Shown: positions 8,252 through 16,514 of the stretch, piece by piece
Layout: every line of letters begins with the position of its first letter
Position numbering within the stretch: the stretch's first letter is position 1
Program-made: the position numbers and the translations under genes
Notes under the pieces: generated by a model
What the model saw: only the letters and a program-made list of their open reading frames with translations
Databases searched by the model: none
Told to the model about the DNA's origin: nothing
Assembly: GCA_964553405.1 (NCBI GenBank)
Contig: CAZKLS010000017.1
Span: 1 to 36,333 of the forward strand
Source of the DNA: DATIRA01 sp964553405
GTDB taxonomy: Bacteria; Pseudomonadota; Gammaproteobacteria; Steroidobacterales; Steroidobacteraceae
Length of the DNA stretch: 36,333 bases
Direction of reading: 5' to 3'

Positions 8252-8779
8252 GTGCTGATACGGCATACGAGGGCGTGCTCATCGGTATTCGTGCTGGCCT
8301 GCTGCGCCGCGCTGCTGGCCGGCTGCGGCAAGCCTGCGGTGATCGAGCCGCCGCGTCCGGTCAACGTCGTGATCGAAGTGCGAGCATCCCCAGCGGCCAA
8401 CCCGGACGCTGGCGGCCGGCCCTCGCCGACCGCGGTGCGCATCTATCAGCTGGCCGACGGGGCCGCGTTCGCCGAGGCGGACCTGACCTCGCTCTGGAGC
8501 GCCGAGACGGCGTTGCTCGCGGCGACGCTGGTTGCGCGGCAGGAGTTTCTGGTGGCACCCGGCGCGACCGAGCGGGCAGCGCTGACGCTGGACCCGGCCA
8601 CGCGGCTGATCGGCGTGGCGGCCGCTTTCCGTGATTTCCGCAGCGCGACCTGGCGGACCGTGAAGCCTGTTCCTACGGGCGATACGGCTCCGACAGACCT
8701 GGCGCTCAACGTTTCGCTGGAGGCGAGGTCGCTCAGCGCGGACCTTAAGCCGATCGTTCCGGCCGAGGTGGAGAAGTGA
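8252..8779 (+). CDS. tssJ: T6SS outer-membrane lipoprotein TssJ
   Basis: This 175-aa protein anchors the TssL-TssM membrane complex to the outer membrane. It has a lipoprotein signal peptide with the lipobox LLAGC (lipidated Cys25). The mature part has the TssJ transthyretin-like pattern: NVVIEVRASPAANPDAGGRP, VRIYQLADGAAF and then RLIGVAAAFRDFRSATWR. The start is a GTG with GGGAG six bases upstream. The gene overlaps tssK by four bases, GTGA at 8776-8779, implying translational coupling. Confidence 0.93.
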   Translation: MLIRHTRACSSVFVLACCAALLAGCGKPAVIEPPRPVNVVIEVRASPAANPDAGGRPSPTAVRIYQLADGAAFAEADLTSLWSAETALLAATLVARQEFLVAPGATERAALTLDPATRLIGVAAAFRDFRSATWRTVKPVPTGDTAPTDLALNVSLEARSLSADLKPIVPAEVEK

Positions 8780-10110
8780 CGATAAACAACAAGGTCATCT
8801 GGACGGAGGGACTGTTCCTCCGGCCACAGCATTTTCAACAGCAGGACCGTCACCTCGAGCGATACGTGGACCTGCGAAGCTCGGTCCTGCGTTCGAACGG
8901 CTGGGGCTTCACGGAGCTCGAATTCGAGCGCGACCTGCTGGCCACCGGCAAGCTCGCGCTGCGGCGGGCGCGGGGCGTGCTGCCGGACGGCACGCCGTTC
9001 TGCATGCCGGACGACGATCCACTGCCTCCGGCTCTGGAAGTTCCGGCCGGCACCCGGGAAAGCAAGGTCTTCCTCGGCGTCCCGCTGCGGCGACCCGGTG
9101 CGATCGAAGTCGCGCAACCCGGTACCAGCGGCGAAATCACGCGACTGCTCCGACAGGAACTCGAGGTTCGTGACAATTGCGGGATCTCCGACGACCCGGC
9201 GCTGATCGAGGTCGCGGGGCTGAACGCCTGCCTGCTGCTCGAGAACGCGCCGCTCGACGAGTTCGCCTGCATACCGATGGCCCGCGTCGTCGAGGTCCAG
9301 GCCGACCGGCGCGTGGTGCTGGACGACAACTTCATACCGACCGTGGCGAAGGCGGCCGCGGCAACCCGCCTCGCGTCGTTTCTCCGGGAACTCGATGGAC
9401 TGCTGCACCAGCGCGGCGAGGCCATCGGCGGACGCGTGACGGCCGGTGGCCGCGGCGCCACGGCCGAGGTGGCGGACTACCTGATGCTGCAGGCGATCAA
9501 TCGCTTCGAGCCGGTAGCCGCACACCTGGCGCAGAGCGGCAACGTCCATCCGGAGGACCTCTACTGCTTCGCAGCATCGCTGGCCGGGGAGCTGTCGACC
9601 TACACGCTGGCCGCGAAGCGGCCGCCGGCGCTCGAGCCATACCGGCACGACGATCTGCGCGCGACGTTCGAGCCGCTGTTCGGGGCCGTACGCAGCGTCC
9701 TGAGCGCGGTGCTCGAGCAGGCCGCCGTCTCGATCCCGCTGGAAACCAAGCGATTCGGCATCCGGGTCGGCGTGGTCCGCGATCGCTCGCTGCTCGATTC
9801 GGCCGTGTTCGTGCTGGCGGCGCGGGCCGACCTGCCGAGCGAGGAGTTCAAGCGGATGTTCACCGCGCAGGTCAAGGTGGGTCCGGTCGAGCGAATCGCG
9901 GACCTGGTGAACCTCGGCCTGCCCGGCATCGCGCTGCGCGCGATGCCCACGCCTCCGCGTCAGGTGCCTTACCACGCCGGTTTCCAGTACTTCGAGCTGG
10001 AACAGTCCGGCGAGCTCTGGCGGCAGCTGCACACCTCGGGCGGCGTCGCCATCCATGCGGCCGGTGAGTTTCCGGGCCTGCAGATGGAACTCTGGGCGAT
10101 CCGCGGGTAG
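8776..10110 (+). CDS. tssK: T6SS baseplate protein TssK
   Basis: This 444-aa protein is the trimeric adaptor connecting the baseplate to the TssJLM membrane complex. The N-terminus is diagnostic (IWTEGLFLRPQHFQQQDRHL), followed by GWGFTELEFERDLLATGKLA and a long helical/beta body with the family features YLMLQAINRFEP and VHPEDLYCFAASLAGEL. The length equals the family norm. The start codon is GTG inside the tssJ stop overlap. tssL begins 5 bases after the stop. Confidence 0.95.
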   Translation: MTINNKVIWTEGLFLRPQHFQQQDRHLERYVDLRSSVLRSNGWGFTELEFERDLLATGKLALRRARGVLPDGTPFCMPDDDPLPPALEVPAGTRESKVFLGVPLRRPGAIEVAQPGTSGEITRLLRQELEVRDNCGISDDPALIEVAGLNACLLLENAPLDEFACIPMARVVEVQADRRVVLDDNFIPTVAKAAAATRLASFLRELDGLLHQRGEAIGGRVTAGGRGATAEVADYLMLQAINRFEPVAAHLAQSGNVHPEDLYCFAASLAGELSTYTLAAKRPPALEPYRHDDLRATFEPLFGAVRSVLSAVLEQAAVSIPLETKRFGIRVGVVRDRSLLDSAVFVLAARADLPSEEFKRMFTAQVKVGPVERIADLVNLGLPGIALRAMPTPPRQVPYHAGFQYFELEQSGELWRQLHTSGGVAIHAAGEFPGLQMELWAIRG

Positions 10111-10115
10111 CAGCC

Positions 10116-11486
10116 ATGAGCAACGCGAGCAGCGGCGGTCCGCCCGGCGACCGCACCATCATCAAGCCGCGTCCGGGCGCGGGCCGTCAGGCTGGACCGG
10201 CAAGCGCCGCGCCGCCGTCCGCGCCGGTTCCGCCGCAGCCCCCGGGTGCTTCCGCGGGCCTCGCGGGCAGCGCGGGCGCCGGGGCCTCGCTGGCCGAGGT
10301 GCCGCGGATCGAGTTCGCCGAGGCAGGGCTCGATCCGTTGTTCCACGCTGCAGGACCGCTGCTGCTGCTGGCCGGCCGTTTGCGCCATTCGACCCAGGCG
10401 GCGGACACGGCTCACCTGAGGCAGCAGCTGGTGCGCGAGGTACGTGCCTTCGAGGAGAAAGCCCGCAACGCCGGCGTTCCGGCGGACCAGATCGCAGCGG
10501 CCCGCTACGCGCTCTGCGCGACGCTCGACGAAGCGATCCTGAGCACGCCCTGGGGCTCGAGCAGCGACTGGAGCTCCCAGCCGCTGCTGGTGATCTTCCA
10601 CCGCGAGACCTGGGGCGGCGAGAAGTTCTTTCAGCTGCTCGAGCGAACCCAGTCCGATCCAGGCCAGTATGCGGGACTGCTCGAAGTGCTGTATTCCTGC
10701 CTCAGCCTCGGATTCGCGGGCAAGTTCGCGCTGGCTCCGCAGGGCCAGATGCAGCGCGACCGCCTGCAGCACGAGCTCTACGAGCGCATCCGTTCCGTCA
10801 GGGGCCAGCCGCCGGCTGCGTTGTCCGAGCACTGGGAAGGCGTGCAGGACCGGACGAACCCGCTGCTGAGTTTCGTGCCGCTGTGGGTCGTGGCAGCCGC
10901 CGGGCTCGCGATCCTGGCCGGCGCCTATCTGTATTTCAGAGCCCAGCTCGCCAATCGCGCCGAGCCGGTCTACGCGGCGCTTGCACAGGCCGGAGTGCAG
11001 GACTTCACGGCCGAAGCACCGGCGCCAGCCGTTGCCCCGGCGACGACGCTGAAACGCCTGCTCGCGGATCTCGAGCAGCAGGGCCGGGTCGACGTCGAAG
11101 AGGACGGCGCGCGTTCCACGGTCACTGTGCTCGGTACCGACCTGTTCGCCTCGGGCAGCGCGCGGATCAGCCCGCAATACCAGTCGACACTGGCGGCCAT
11201 CGCGGCAGCGCTGAACGAGCTGCCGGGCCCCGTGCTCGTCGTCGGGCACACGGACGACCAGCCGATTCGATCCTTCAAGTACCAGAACAACTACGAACTC
11301 TCCGCGGACCGGGCGGCGGCCGTGGTGAGCGAGCTCGAGGCCACGCTCGATGAGCCGGCCCGCCTGCGTTCGACCGGGGTCGGTTCATCCCAGCCGAGGT
11401 ATCTGCCGCCGGAGACGGCGGAGAACCGGGCGCGCAACCGCCGGGTCGAGATCGTGCACGTCGCCTCCGGGACGGCTGCGCCATGA
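10116..11486 (+). CDS. tssL: T6SS inner-membrane protein TssL with C-terminal OmpA-like domain
   Basis: This 456-aa protein is longer than a minimal TssL. Residues 1-62 are a disordered Pro/Ala/Gly tail containing DRTIIKPRP with Thr14. Residues about 64-240 are the cytoplasmic DotU hook: NPLFHAAG-type start, CATLDEAILSTPWG and FFQLLERTQSDP. One membrane helix spans about 251-275. Residues about 330-453 are an OmpA/MotB peptidoglycan-binding domain: LFASGSARISPQYQ, VVGHTDDQPI, NYELSADRAAAV and AENRARNRRVEI. The domain would hold the complex to the cell wall. In Agrobacterium PpkA phosphorylates TssL at Thr14 and Fha then binds it (from memory). The matching position here is striking. The gene overlaps tssM by four bases (ATGA). 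Confidence 0.95.
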   Translation: MSNASSGGPPGDRTIIKPRPGAGRQAGPASAAPPSAPVPPQPPGASAGLAGSAGAGASLAEVPRIEFAEAGLDPLFHAAGPLLLLAGRLRHSTQAADTAHLRQQLVREVRAFEEKARNAGVPADQIAAARYALCATLDEAILSTPWGSSSDWSSQPLLVIFHRETWGGEKFFQLLERTQSDPGQYAGLLEVLYSCLSLGFAGKFALAPQGQMQRDRLQHELYERIRSVRGQPPAALSEHWEGVQDRTNPLLSFVPLWVVAAAGLAILAGAYLYFRAQLANRAEPVYAALAQAGVQDFTAEAPAPAVAPATTLKRLLADLEQQGRVDVEEDGARSTVTVLGTDLFASGSARISPQYQSTLAAIAAALNELPGPVLVVGHTDDQPIRSFKYQNNYELSADRAAAVVSELEATLDEPARLRSTGVGSSQPRYLPPETAENRARNRRVEIVHVASGTAAP

Positions 11487-14400
11487 AGAAGCTCCTGCTG
11501 AACCGCTGGTTCCTCGGCAGCGTCGGCATCGTGCTGCTGGCGCTGGTCCTGTGGTTCCTGGGACCGTATTTCGCATTCGGCGAAGCTCGCCCGCTGGCGA
11601 GCGTGCTCGGCCGCGTGATTGCGATCGCGGTACTGCTGGTCGTGTGGATCGCGGTCCTTCAATGGCAATACCTGCGCGCGCTGCGCGCGAGCCGCAAGCT
11701 CGCCAGCGAAGTCGCCGAGCAGGCCGATGCACCCGCGGTCGTGCAGAAGAAGCCGTCCGAGCCGGCCGACGCGGCTCAGCTGCGCCAGCGGTTCGACGAC
11801 GCGATCTCCAGGCTCAGGAAGGATCGCAAGGGCAAGGGGGGACTCTACAACCTGCCCTGGTACGTGATCATCGGGCCGCCGGGCTCGGGCAAGACGACTG
11901 CACTGGTGAACTCCGGGCTTCGATTCCCGATGGAGCAGGAGCATGGAAAGCGGGCCGTGCAGGGCGTCGGCGGCACCCGGAACTGCGACTGGTGGTTCAC
12001 TGACGAGGCGATCCTGCTCGATACCGCCGGCCGCTATACCACCCAGGACTCGGACCAGATCGCCGACGGTTCGGGCTGGGCGCAGTTTCTGCAGCTCTTG
12101 AAGCGTCATCGCCGTCGCCAGCCGATCAACGGTGTGCTGGTGGCCTACAGCGCTTCGGACCTGTTGACTCGCACCGAGCGCGAATTCGAAGGCGACATCA
12201 ACTCGATCCGGCAGCGGATCGACGAGTTGAATCGCAACCTCGGCATCTCGATGCCGGTCTATCTGCTGGTCACGAAGGCGGATCTGATCTCGGGCTTCCG
12301 GGAGTATTTCGACGACCTGGACGCGGCCGGGCGCGCCCAGGCATGGGGCGTGACTTTTCCGCTCGAGGACAGCCAGTCCGGCCGCGGCGCGGAACACCTG
12401 TCCAGGGAATTCGACGCGCTGGCCAACCGCCTCAACCGCGGCCTGCTGGGCCGGCTCCAAGTGGAGCGGGACCCCCGGCGTCGTTCGATGCTGTTCGCCT
12501 TTCCCCAGCAGTTCAGCGCGCTGAAACCCCGCCTCGAGCAGCTGGTCGCGCAGGCGTTCGGCGGCACCGGATTCGATCGCCGCTCGTTCCTCAGGGGCGT
12601 ATACCTGACCAGTGGCACGCAGGAAGGCACGCCGATCGACCGCCTGCTCGGCTCCCTGTCCCAGTCGATGGGCATCGCGACCGACTCGCGGCAACTGGTC
12701 GGCGAAAAGGGCCGCGCGTATTTCATCGAGCGACTTCTGAAGGAGGTCGTGCTGCAGGAGTCGGGGCTCGCTGGCTCCGATCGCAAGGCGACGCTGCGCA
12801 AGGCTACGCTGCACCTGGCCGCCTACGGCGCCGTCGTCGCGCTGGTCGTCGCAGGCCTGATCGCGATGACGGTCAGCTACCGGAAGAACCTGGCCTATCT
12901 CGGCGAGGTCGAGAGCGCCGCGAAGCAGCTTTCGGCGGCTGGCACGGGCCCGGCCGGGGCAGGAGCCGCCGACATCTCGCAGTGGCTGCCGCGGCTCGAC
13001 GCGGTCCGAGCGGTCGTCGAGGCTGCGGAGCGAGGCGGCGAGGGCCCGCCGTTGTCGATGCGAGCGGGGCTCTACCAGGGCCGTGCCGCCAGCGCAGCGG
13101 CCCGCCAGGCGTATGCGCGCGAACTGAACGCGTCGCTCGTTCCGGCGCTCGGCGGGTCGTTCGCCAGCCGCATCAATGAGCTCTCGGCCGATCCCGACAA
13201 GCTCTACGAGTACCTGAAGGCCTACCTGATGCTGGGCGAGCCGGAGCGTCTCGACCCCGGGCAGCTGCTGTTCCTCGCGCGGCACGAATGGGACCGCGCC
13301 TACCCGGATCGCCCGGAGATCCGCGCAGCGCTGGTTGCACATCTCGAAGCGCTGCTCGCGGACGAGCGGGTCAATCCGGTCGCCTTGGACGAAGCACTGG
13401 TAGCGCGGGCGAGGAACTCGTTGCGCGCGGCGACGCCCGCATCGCTCGCCTACAGCCGCCTGAAGCTGCTCTTCGCGGGCGACCAGTACCCGCCGCTGCG
13501 GCTCGACCGGGAAGTCCAGGGTATCGAGACGGTCTTCAGGCGACGTAGCGGCCGGAGCCTGTCGGAGCCGTTCCCGGCGCTGTACACGAAGGCGGTCTTC
13601 CGGGAGATCAGCGGCTCCGGGACGGCCGAGATCGCCAAGCGTCTGCAGGGAGACTCCTGGGTTTTCGGCGACGACGAATCGGTCCGGGACGCCTCCGGGC
13701 GGCTGATCTACGACGTGCTCGCGCTGTACGAGGCCGACTACATCGATGCCTGGGACGAGCTGCTCGCCGACCTCGAGCGGGTGCCGCTCGGATCCGATCC
13801 GCAGGACGCGAGCCGGGTGCTCGGGATACTCGGCAGCGGAGGCTCGCCGCTCAAGGTGCTGCTGTCGATCGTCAGCGACAATACGCAGCTCGACGAACCC
13901 GAGGACGCGGCGAGCGGCGGCTCCGTCGCGGAGCAGCTCGCCGACAAGGCCGCCGGCAAGGCAGCCCAGTCGTCGCTGGGGAAGATCCTGATGGACGACG
14001 CTGCGCCGGGCGCCGGCGCGGCGCCGAGAAAGCCCGGCCAGCTCGTGACCGAGCACTTCGCAGACCTGCACCAATTGCTCGAGGGTCCGCCCGGCCAGGC
14101 GCCCATCGACCGCACGATCGGGCTGCTGGGCCAGATGTCGCAGTGTCTCGGACGGATGGGCGATGCGGTCGGTACGTCGGGCGCCGCCCAGTCGCTGACC
14201 GCGGGCGGATGCTCGGACCTCGCCCGGGCACTGGAAATCGAGGCGAGCCAGCTTCCGGCGGGCGCCGCCGGCGTGGTCGGATCGCTCGCCGGCGAGACCC
14301 AGGCCGTCGTGCGCCAGCAGGCGAAAGGAGAGCTTGCAGACCTGTACAAGAGCCAGGTCGTCGCCGAGTGCGAGGCCATCATCAATGGTCGGTACCCGTT

Positions 14401-15016
14401 CAGCCCCCGCGCAGGCGTGGACGTGCCTGTTGCGGACTTCGCGAGGCTGTTCGGGACCGGAGGCGTGTTCGATGCCTTCTTCTCCTCGCAGCTCGCGCCC
14501 TTCGTCGATACCAGCGGCACCCGCTGGCGCTGGCGGGAGGCCGCGGGCGGTTCGCTGGGCCTGCCGGGCAGCATTCTGGCCCAGTTCGAGATGGTCAGTG
14601 CGATCCGTCAGCAGTTCTTCAGGCCGGGCGGCGTGGATCCGGAGCTTCGTTTCACGATCTCGCCGGAGTACCTCGACGCCAGTGCGCGAAAATTCACGCT
14701 GGAACTCAACGGCCAGCGGCTCGAGTACAGCCATGGGCCGCAGCCGCGGTGGGCTGGCAGGTGGCCGAGCGACGCCAGCGAGCAGGTCGCCGTATCGTTC
14801 GACACCGGTGCCGGGCCCGGCCCGAGCCGCGTTTACCAGGGACCCTGGGCCGTGTTCCGGTTCATCGACGATTCCGCGCCTTCGCCACAGACCGATACGC
14901 GCTTCCTGCTGACCGTCTCGGCCGGCGGCCAGACGGCCCGGCTGGTGCTGGACGCCAGTTCGATCAGGAATCCGTTCGCCGACCCGCTGCTCAGCAGGTT
15001 CAAGTGTCGTGGCTGA
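11483..15016 (+). CDS. tssM: T6SS inner-membrane core protein TssM (IcmF)
   Basis: This 1177-aa protein spans the inner membrane and periplasm and bridges TssL and TssJ. Two N-terminal membrane helices (about 10-30 and 42-60) precede a cytoplasmic NTPase-like domain with a complete Walker A motif, GPPGSGKTT (131-139), and TAGRYT as a G3-like motif. The IcmF-related part includes PINGVLVAYSASDLL and VYLLVTKADLISGFREYF. A third helix lies at about residues 440-462. The rest is the large periplasmic region ending in the beta-rich IcmF C-terminal domain (FRFIDDSAP near the end). Length is normal for the family. Because Walker A is intact, ATP binding is plausible, though some active TssM proteins lack it. 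Confidence 0.95.
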   Translation: MKKLLLNRWFLGSVGIVLLALVLWFLGPYFAFGEARPLASVLGRVIAIAVLLVVWIAVLQWQYLRALRASRKLASEVAEQADAPAVVQKKPSEPADAAQLRQRFDDAISRLRKDRKGKGGLYNLPWYVIIGPPGSGKTTALVNSGLRFPMEQEHGKRAVQGVGGTRNCDWWFTDEAILLDTAGRYTTQDSDQIADGSGWAQFLQLLKRHRRRQPINGVLVAYSASDLLTRTEREFEGDINSIRQRIDELNRNLGISMPVYLLVTKADLISGFREYFDDLDAAGRAQAWGVTFPLEDSQSGRGAEHLSREFDALANRLNRGLLGRLQVERDPRRRSMLFAFPQQFSALKPRLEQLVAQAFGGTGFDRRSFLRGVYLTSGTQEGTPIDRLLGSLSQSMGIATDSRQLVGEKGRAYFIERLLKEVVLQESGLAGSDRKATLRKATLHLAAYGAVVALVVAGLIAMTVSYRKNLAYLGEVESAAKQLSAAGTGPAGAGAADISQWLPRLDAVRAVVEAAERGGEGPPLSMRAGLYQGRAASAAARQAYARELNASLVPALGGSFASRINELSADPDKLYEYLKAYLMLGEPERLDPGQLLFLARHEWDRAYPDRPEIRAALVAHLEALLADERVNPVALDEALVARARNSLRAATPASLAYSRLKLLFAGDQYPPLRLDREVQGIETVFRRRSGRSLSEPFPALYTKAVFREISGSGTAEIAKRLQGDSWVFGDDESVRDASGRLIYDVLALYEADYIDAWDELLADLERVPLGSDPQDASRVLGILGSGGSPLKVLLSIVSDNTQLDEPEDAASGGSVAEQLADKAAGKAAQSSLGKILMDDAAPGAGAAPRKPGQLVTEHFADLHQLLEGPPGQAPIDRTIGLLGQMSQCLGRMGDAVGTSGAAQSLTAGGCSDLARALEIEASQLPAGAAGVVGSLAGETQAVVRQQAKGELADLYKSQVVAECEAIINGRYPFSPRAGVDVPVADFARLFGTGGVFDAFFSSQLAPFVDTSGTRWRWREAAGGSLGLPGSILAQFEMVSAIRQQFFRPGGVDPELRFTISPEYLDASARKFTLELNGQRLEYSHGPQPRWAGRWPSDASEQVAVSFDTGAGPGPSRVYQGPWAVFRFIDDSAPSPQTDTRFLLTVSAGGQTARLVLDASSIRNPFADPLLSRFKCRG

Positions 15017-15019
15017 GCG

Positions 15020-16498
15020 ATGAGCACTGAAATCCCTGTCGGTTTCTACGGCAAGCTGCCGATGCTCGGCGACTTCGTCGGTCGGCGAGTGCCCGAGCGG
15101 GTCGTCGAGACCTGGGACGCCTGGCTGCAGCAGGCCGTCGCTGCGAGCAAGAACGCGCTCGCCGAGCGCTGGCTGGAGCTGTACCTGACCGCGCCGATGT
15201 GGCGCTTTTTTGCCCACCCGGGCGTGCTGGCCGAACAGGCGGTCGCCGGGGTCGTGTTTCCGAGCGTGGACCGTGTCGGGCGCTATTTCCCGTTCACCGT
15301 CTTCGCCGTGCTGCCGGCCGATACGGTCGGACTCATCGTCGCGGATCGCTGTGCGGGTTGGTTCGAGCGGGTCGAAGATCTCGTGCTCGCCCAGCTGGAG
15401 GAAGAGAACCGCGGCGTCGAGGACTTCGAGCAGGCGCTCGCGGCCACGGGTTCGATACTCGAGTCAGCTCTTGCAGCGGTGTCCCGCTCGGCCTGGCTGA
15501 CCGGATTTCCCGCGACGAGCGGCGCGAGCGGGGACCACCTGCACCTGCCGCTGGGCGAGCAACTCGACGTCGGGCCGACGGCGCTCGGCTGGCTGGACCA
15601 GTCGCTGGTGCGCTCCACCGGCTCGCCGGTGTACTGGTGGACCGGCGGATCGAACGTCGTCCGTCCCTGTTGGCTGCTCACCCGGGGCCTGCCCGACCCG
15701 GTGGCGTTCAGCGCGATGCTGGCCGGCGACTGGCAGGAGTGGCCCTGGACATCCTTCGAGACCCATGCCGCAGAAGCGGCGCCGGCTTCGCCCCTGCACC
15801 TCGAGTCAGCCGGCTCGACGCATCCGGGAAAAGTGCGCGACGAGAACCAGGATGCGTTCGTCAGTTGCCCTGAGGACGGTCTCTGGGCGGTTGCAGACGG
15901 GATGGGAGGGCATGCGGAAGGACAGGTCGCAAGCCAGATGGTGCGTGATGCGCTGACCGCAGTCGGGCCGCGCTCCTCGCTCGCAGAGTCGGTCACGGCG
16001 GTCAGGGACGCGCTCGACGGGGTCAACGAATACCTGCACTCGATGTCGCTGCGACGCGTGAACCCGGTCGTGAGCGGAACGACCGTGGTCGCGATGCTGG
16101 TGCGCGGTACGCGCGGCGTCTGTCTCTGGGCCGGCGACAGCCGGCTCTACAGGCTCCGCGATGCGGTGCTTGAGCAGCTGACTGAGGACCACAGCGAAGC
16201 CGGCGAGGCTTCTGAAGCGTCGGGCCATGCGCCCAGGTCCAATGTGATCACCCGTGCAATCGGCGGTCGCGACGGGCTGGAGCTCGACCAGCTCAGTTTC
16301 GACGTACGACTCGGTGACCGCTTCCTGCTCTGCAGCGACGGTCTCTACAGGGACATCCAGCCAGCGAGGATCGGAGAGTTGCTGCAGCACGGCGACGCGG
16401 CGACGACCGTCGAGACGTTGATCGAGCACGCGCTGCGTGGCGAGGCGGCCGACAACATCACAGTGGTCGTCGTGGATGCCCAGCCGAGCACAGCCTGA
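15020..16498 (+). CDS. TagF-PppA fusion: T6SS repressor joined to PP2C-type phosphatase
   Basis: Two regulators form one 492-aa chain. Residues 1 to about 245 are TagF: VGFYGKLPMLGDFVGRRVP, APMWRFFAHPG and VGRYFPFTVFAVLP. Residues about 262-490 are a PP2C phosphatase (PppA/Stp1 type) with its metal-binding acids: THPGKVRDENQDAF (D274, D278), AVADGMGGHAEG (D293), RFLLCSDGLYRDI and AADNITVVVVD. PppA removes phosphate placed by PpkA, and TagF blocks T6SS post-translationally. Agrobacterium has the same fusion, so it is known but not universal. It sits 3 bases after tssM and 16 bases before the kinase gene, so kinase and phosphatase are co-expressed. Confidence 0.94.
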   Translation: MSTEIPVGFYGKLPMLGDFVGRRVPERVVETWDAWLQQAVAASKNALAERWLELYLTAPMWRFFAHPGVLAEQAVAGVVFPSVDRVGRYFPFTVFAVLPADTVGLIVADRCAGWFERVEDLVLAQLEEENRGVEDFEQALAATGSILESALAAVSRSAWLTGFPATSGASGDHLHLPLGEQLDVGPTALGWLDQSLVRSTGSPVYWWTGGSNVVRPCWLLTRGLPDPVAFSAMLAGDWQEWPWTSFETHAAEAAPASPLHLESAGSTHPGKVRDENQDAFVSCPEDGLWAVADGMGGHAEGQVASQMVRDALTAVGPRSSLAESVTAVRDALDGVNEYLHSMSLRRVNPVVSGTTVVAMLVRGTRGVCLWAGDSRLYRLRDAVLEQLTEDHSEAGEASEASGHAPRSNVITRAIGGRDGLELDQLSFDVRLGDRFLLCSDGLYRDIQPARIGELLQHGDAATTVETLIEHALRGEAADNITVVVVDAQPSTA

Positions 16499-16514
16499 AA
16501 AAGGCCGGCTCCCG

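Noticed and set aside
11291..15217. Minus-strand open frame of 1308 codons
   Set aside because: It lies antisense to tssM, which has Walker A and membrane helices in the right places. Long antisense frames are expected in high-GC DNA; the product has no recognisable domain.
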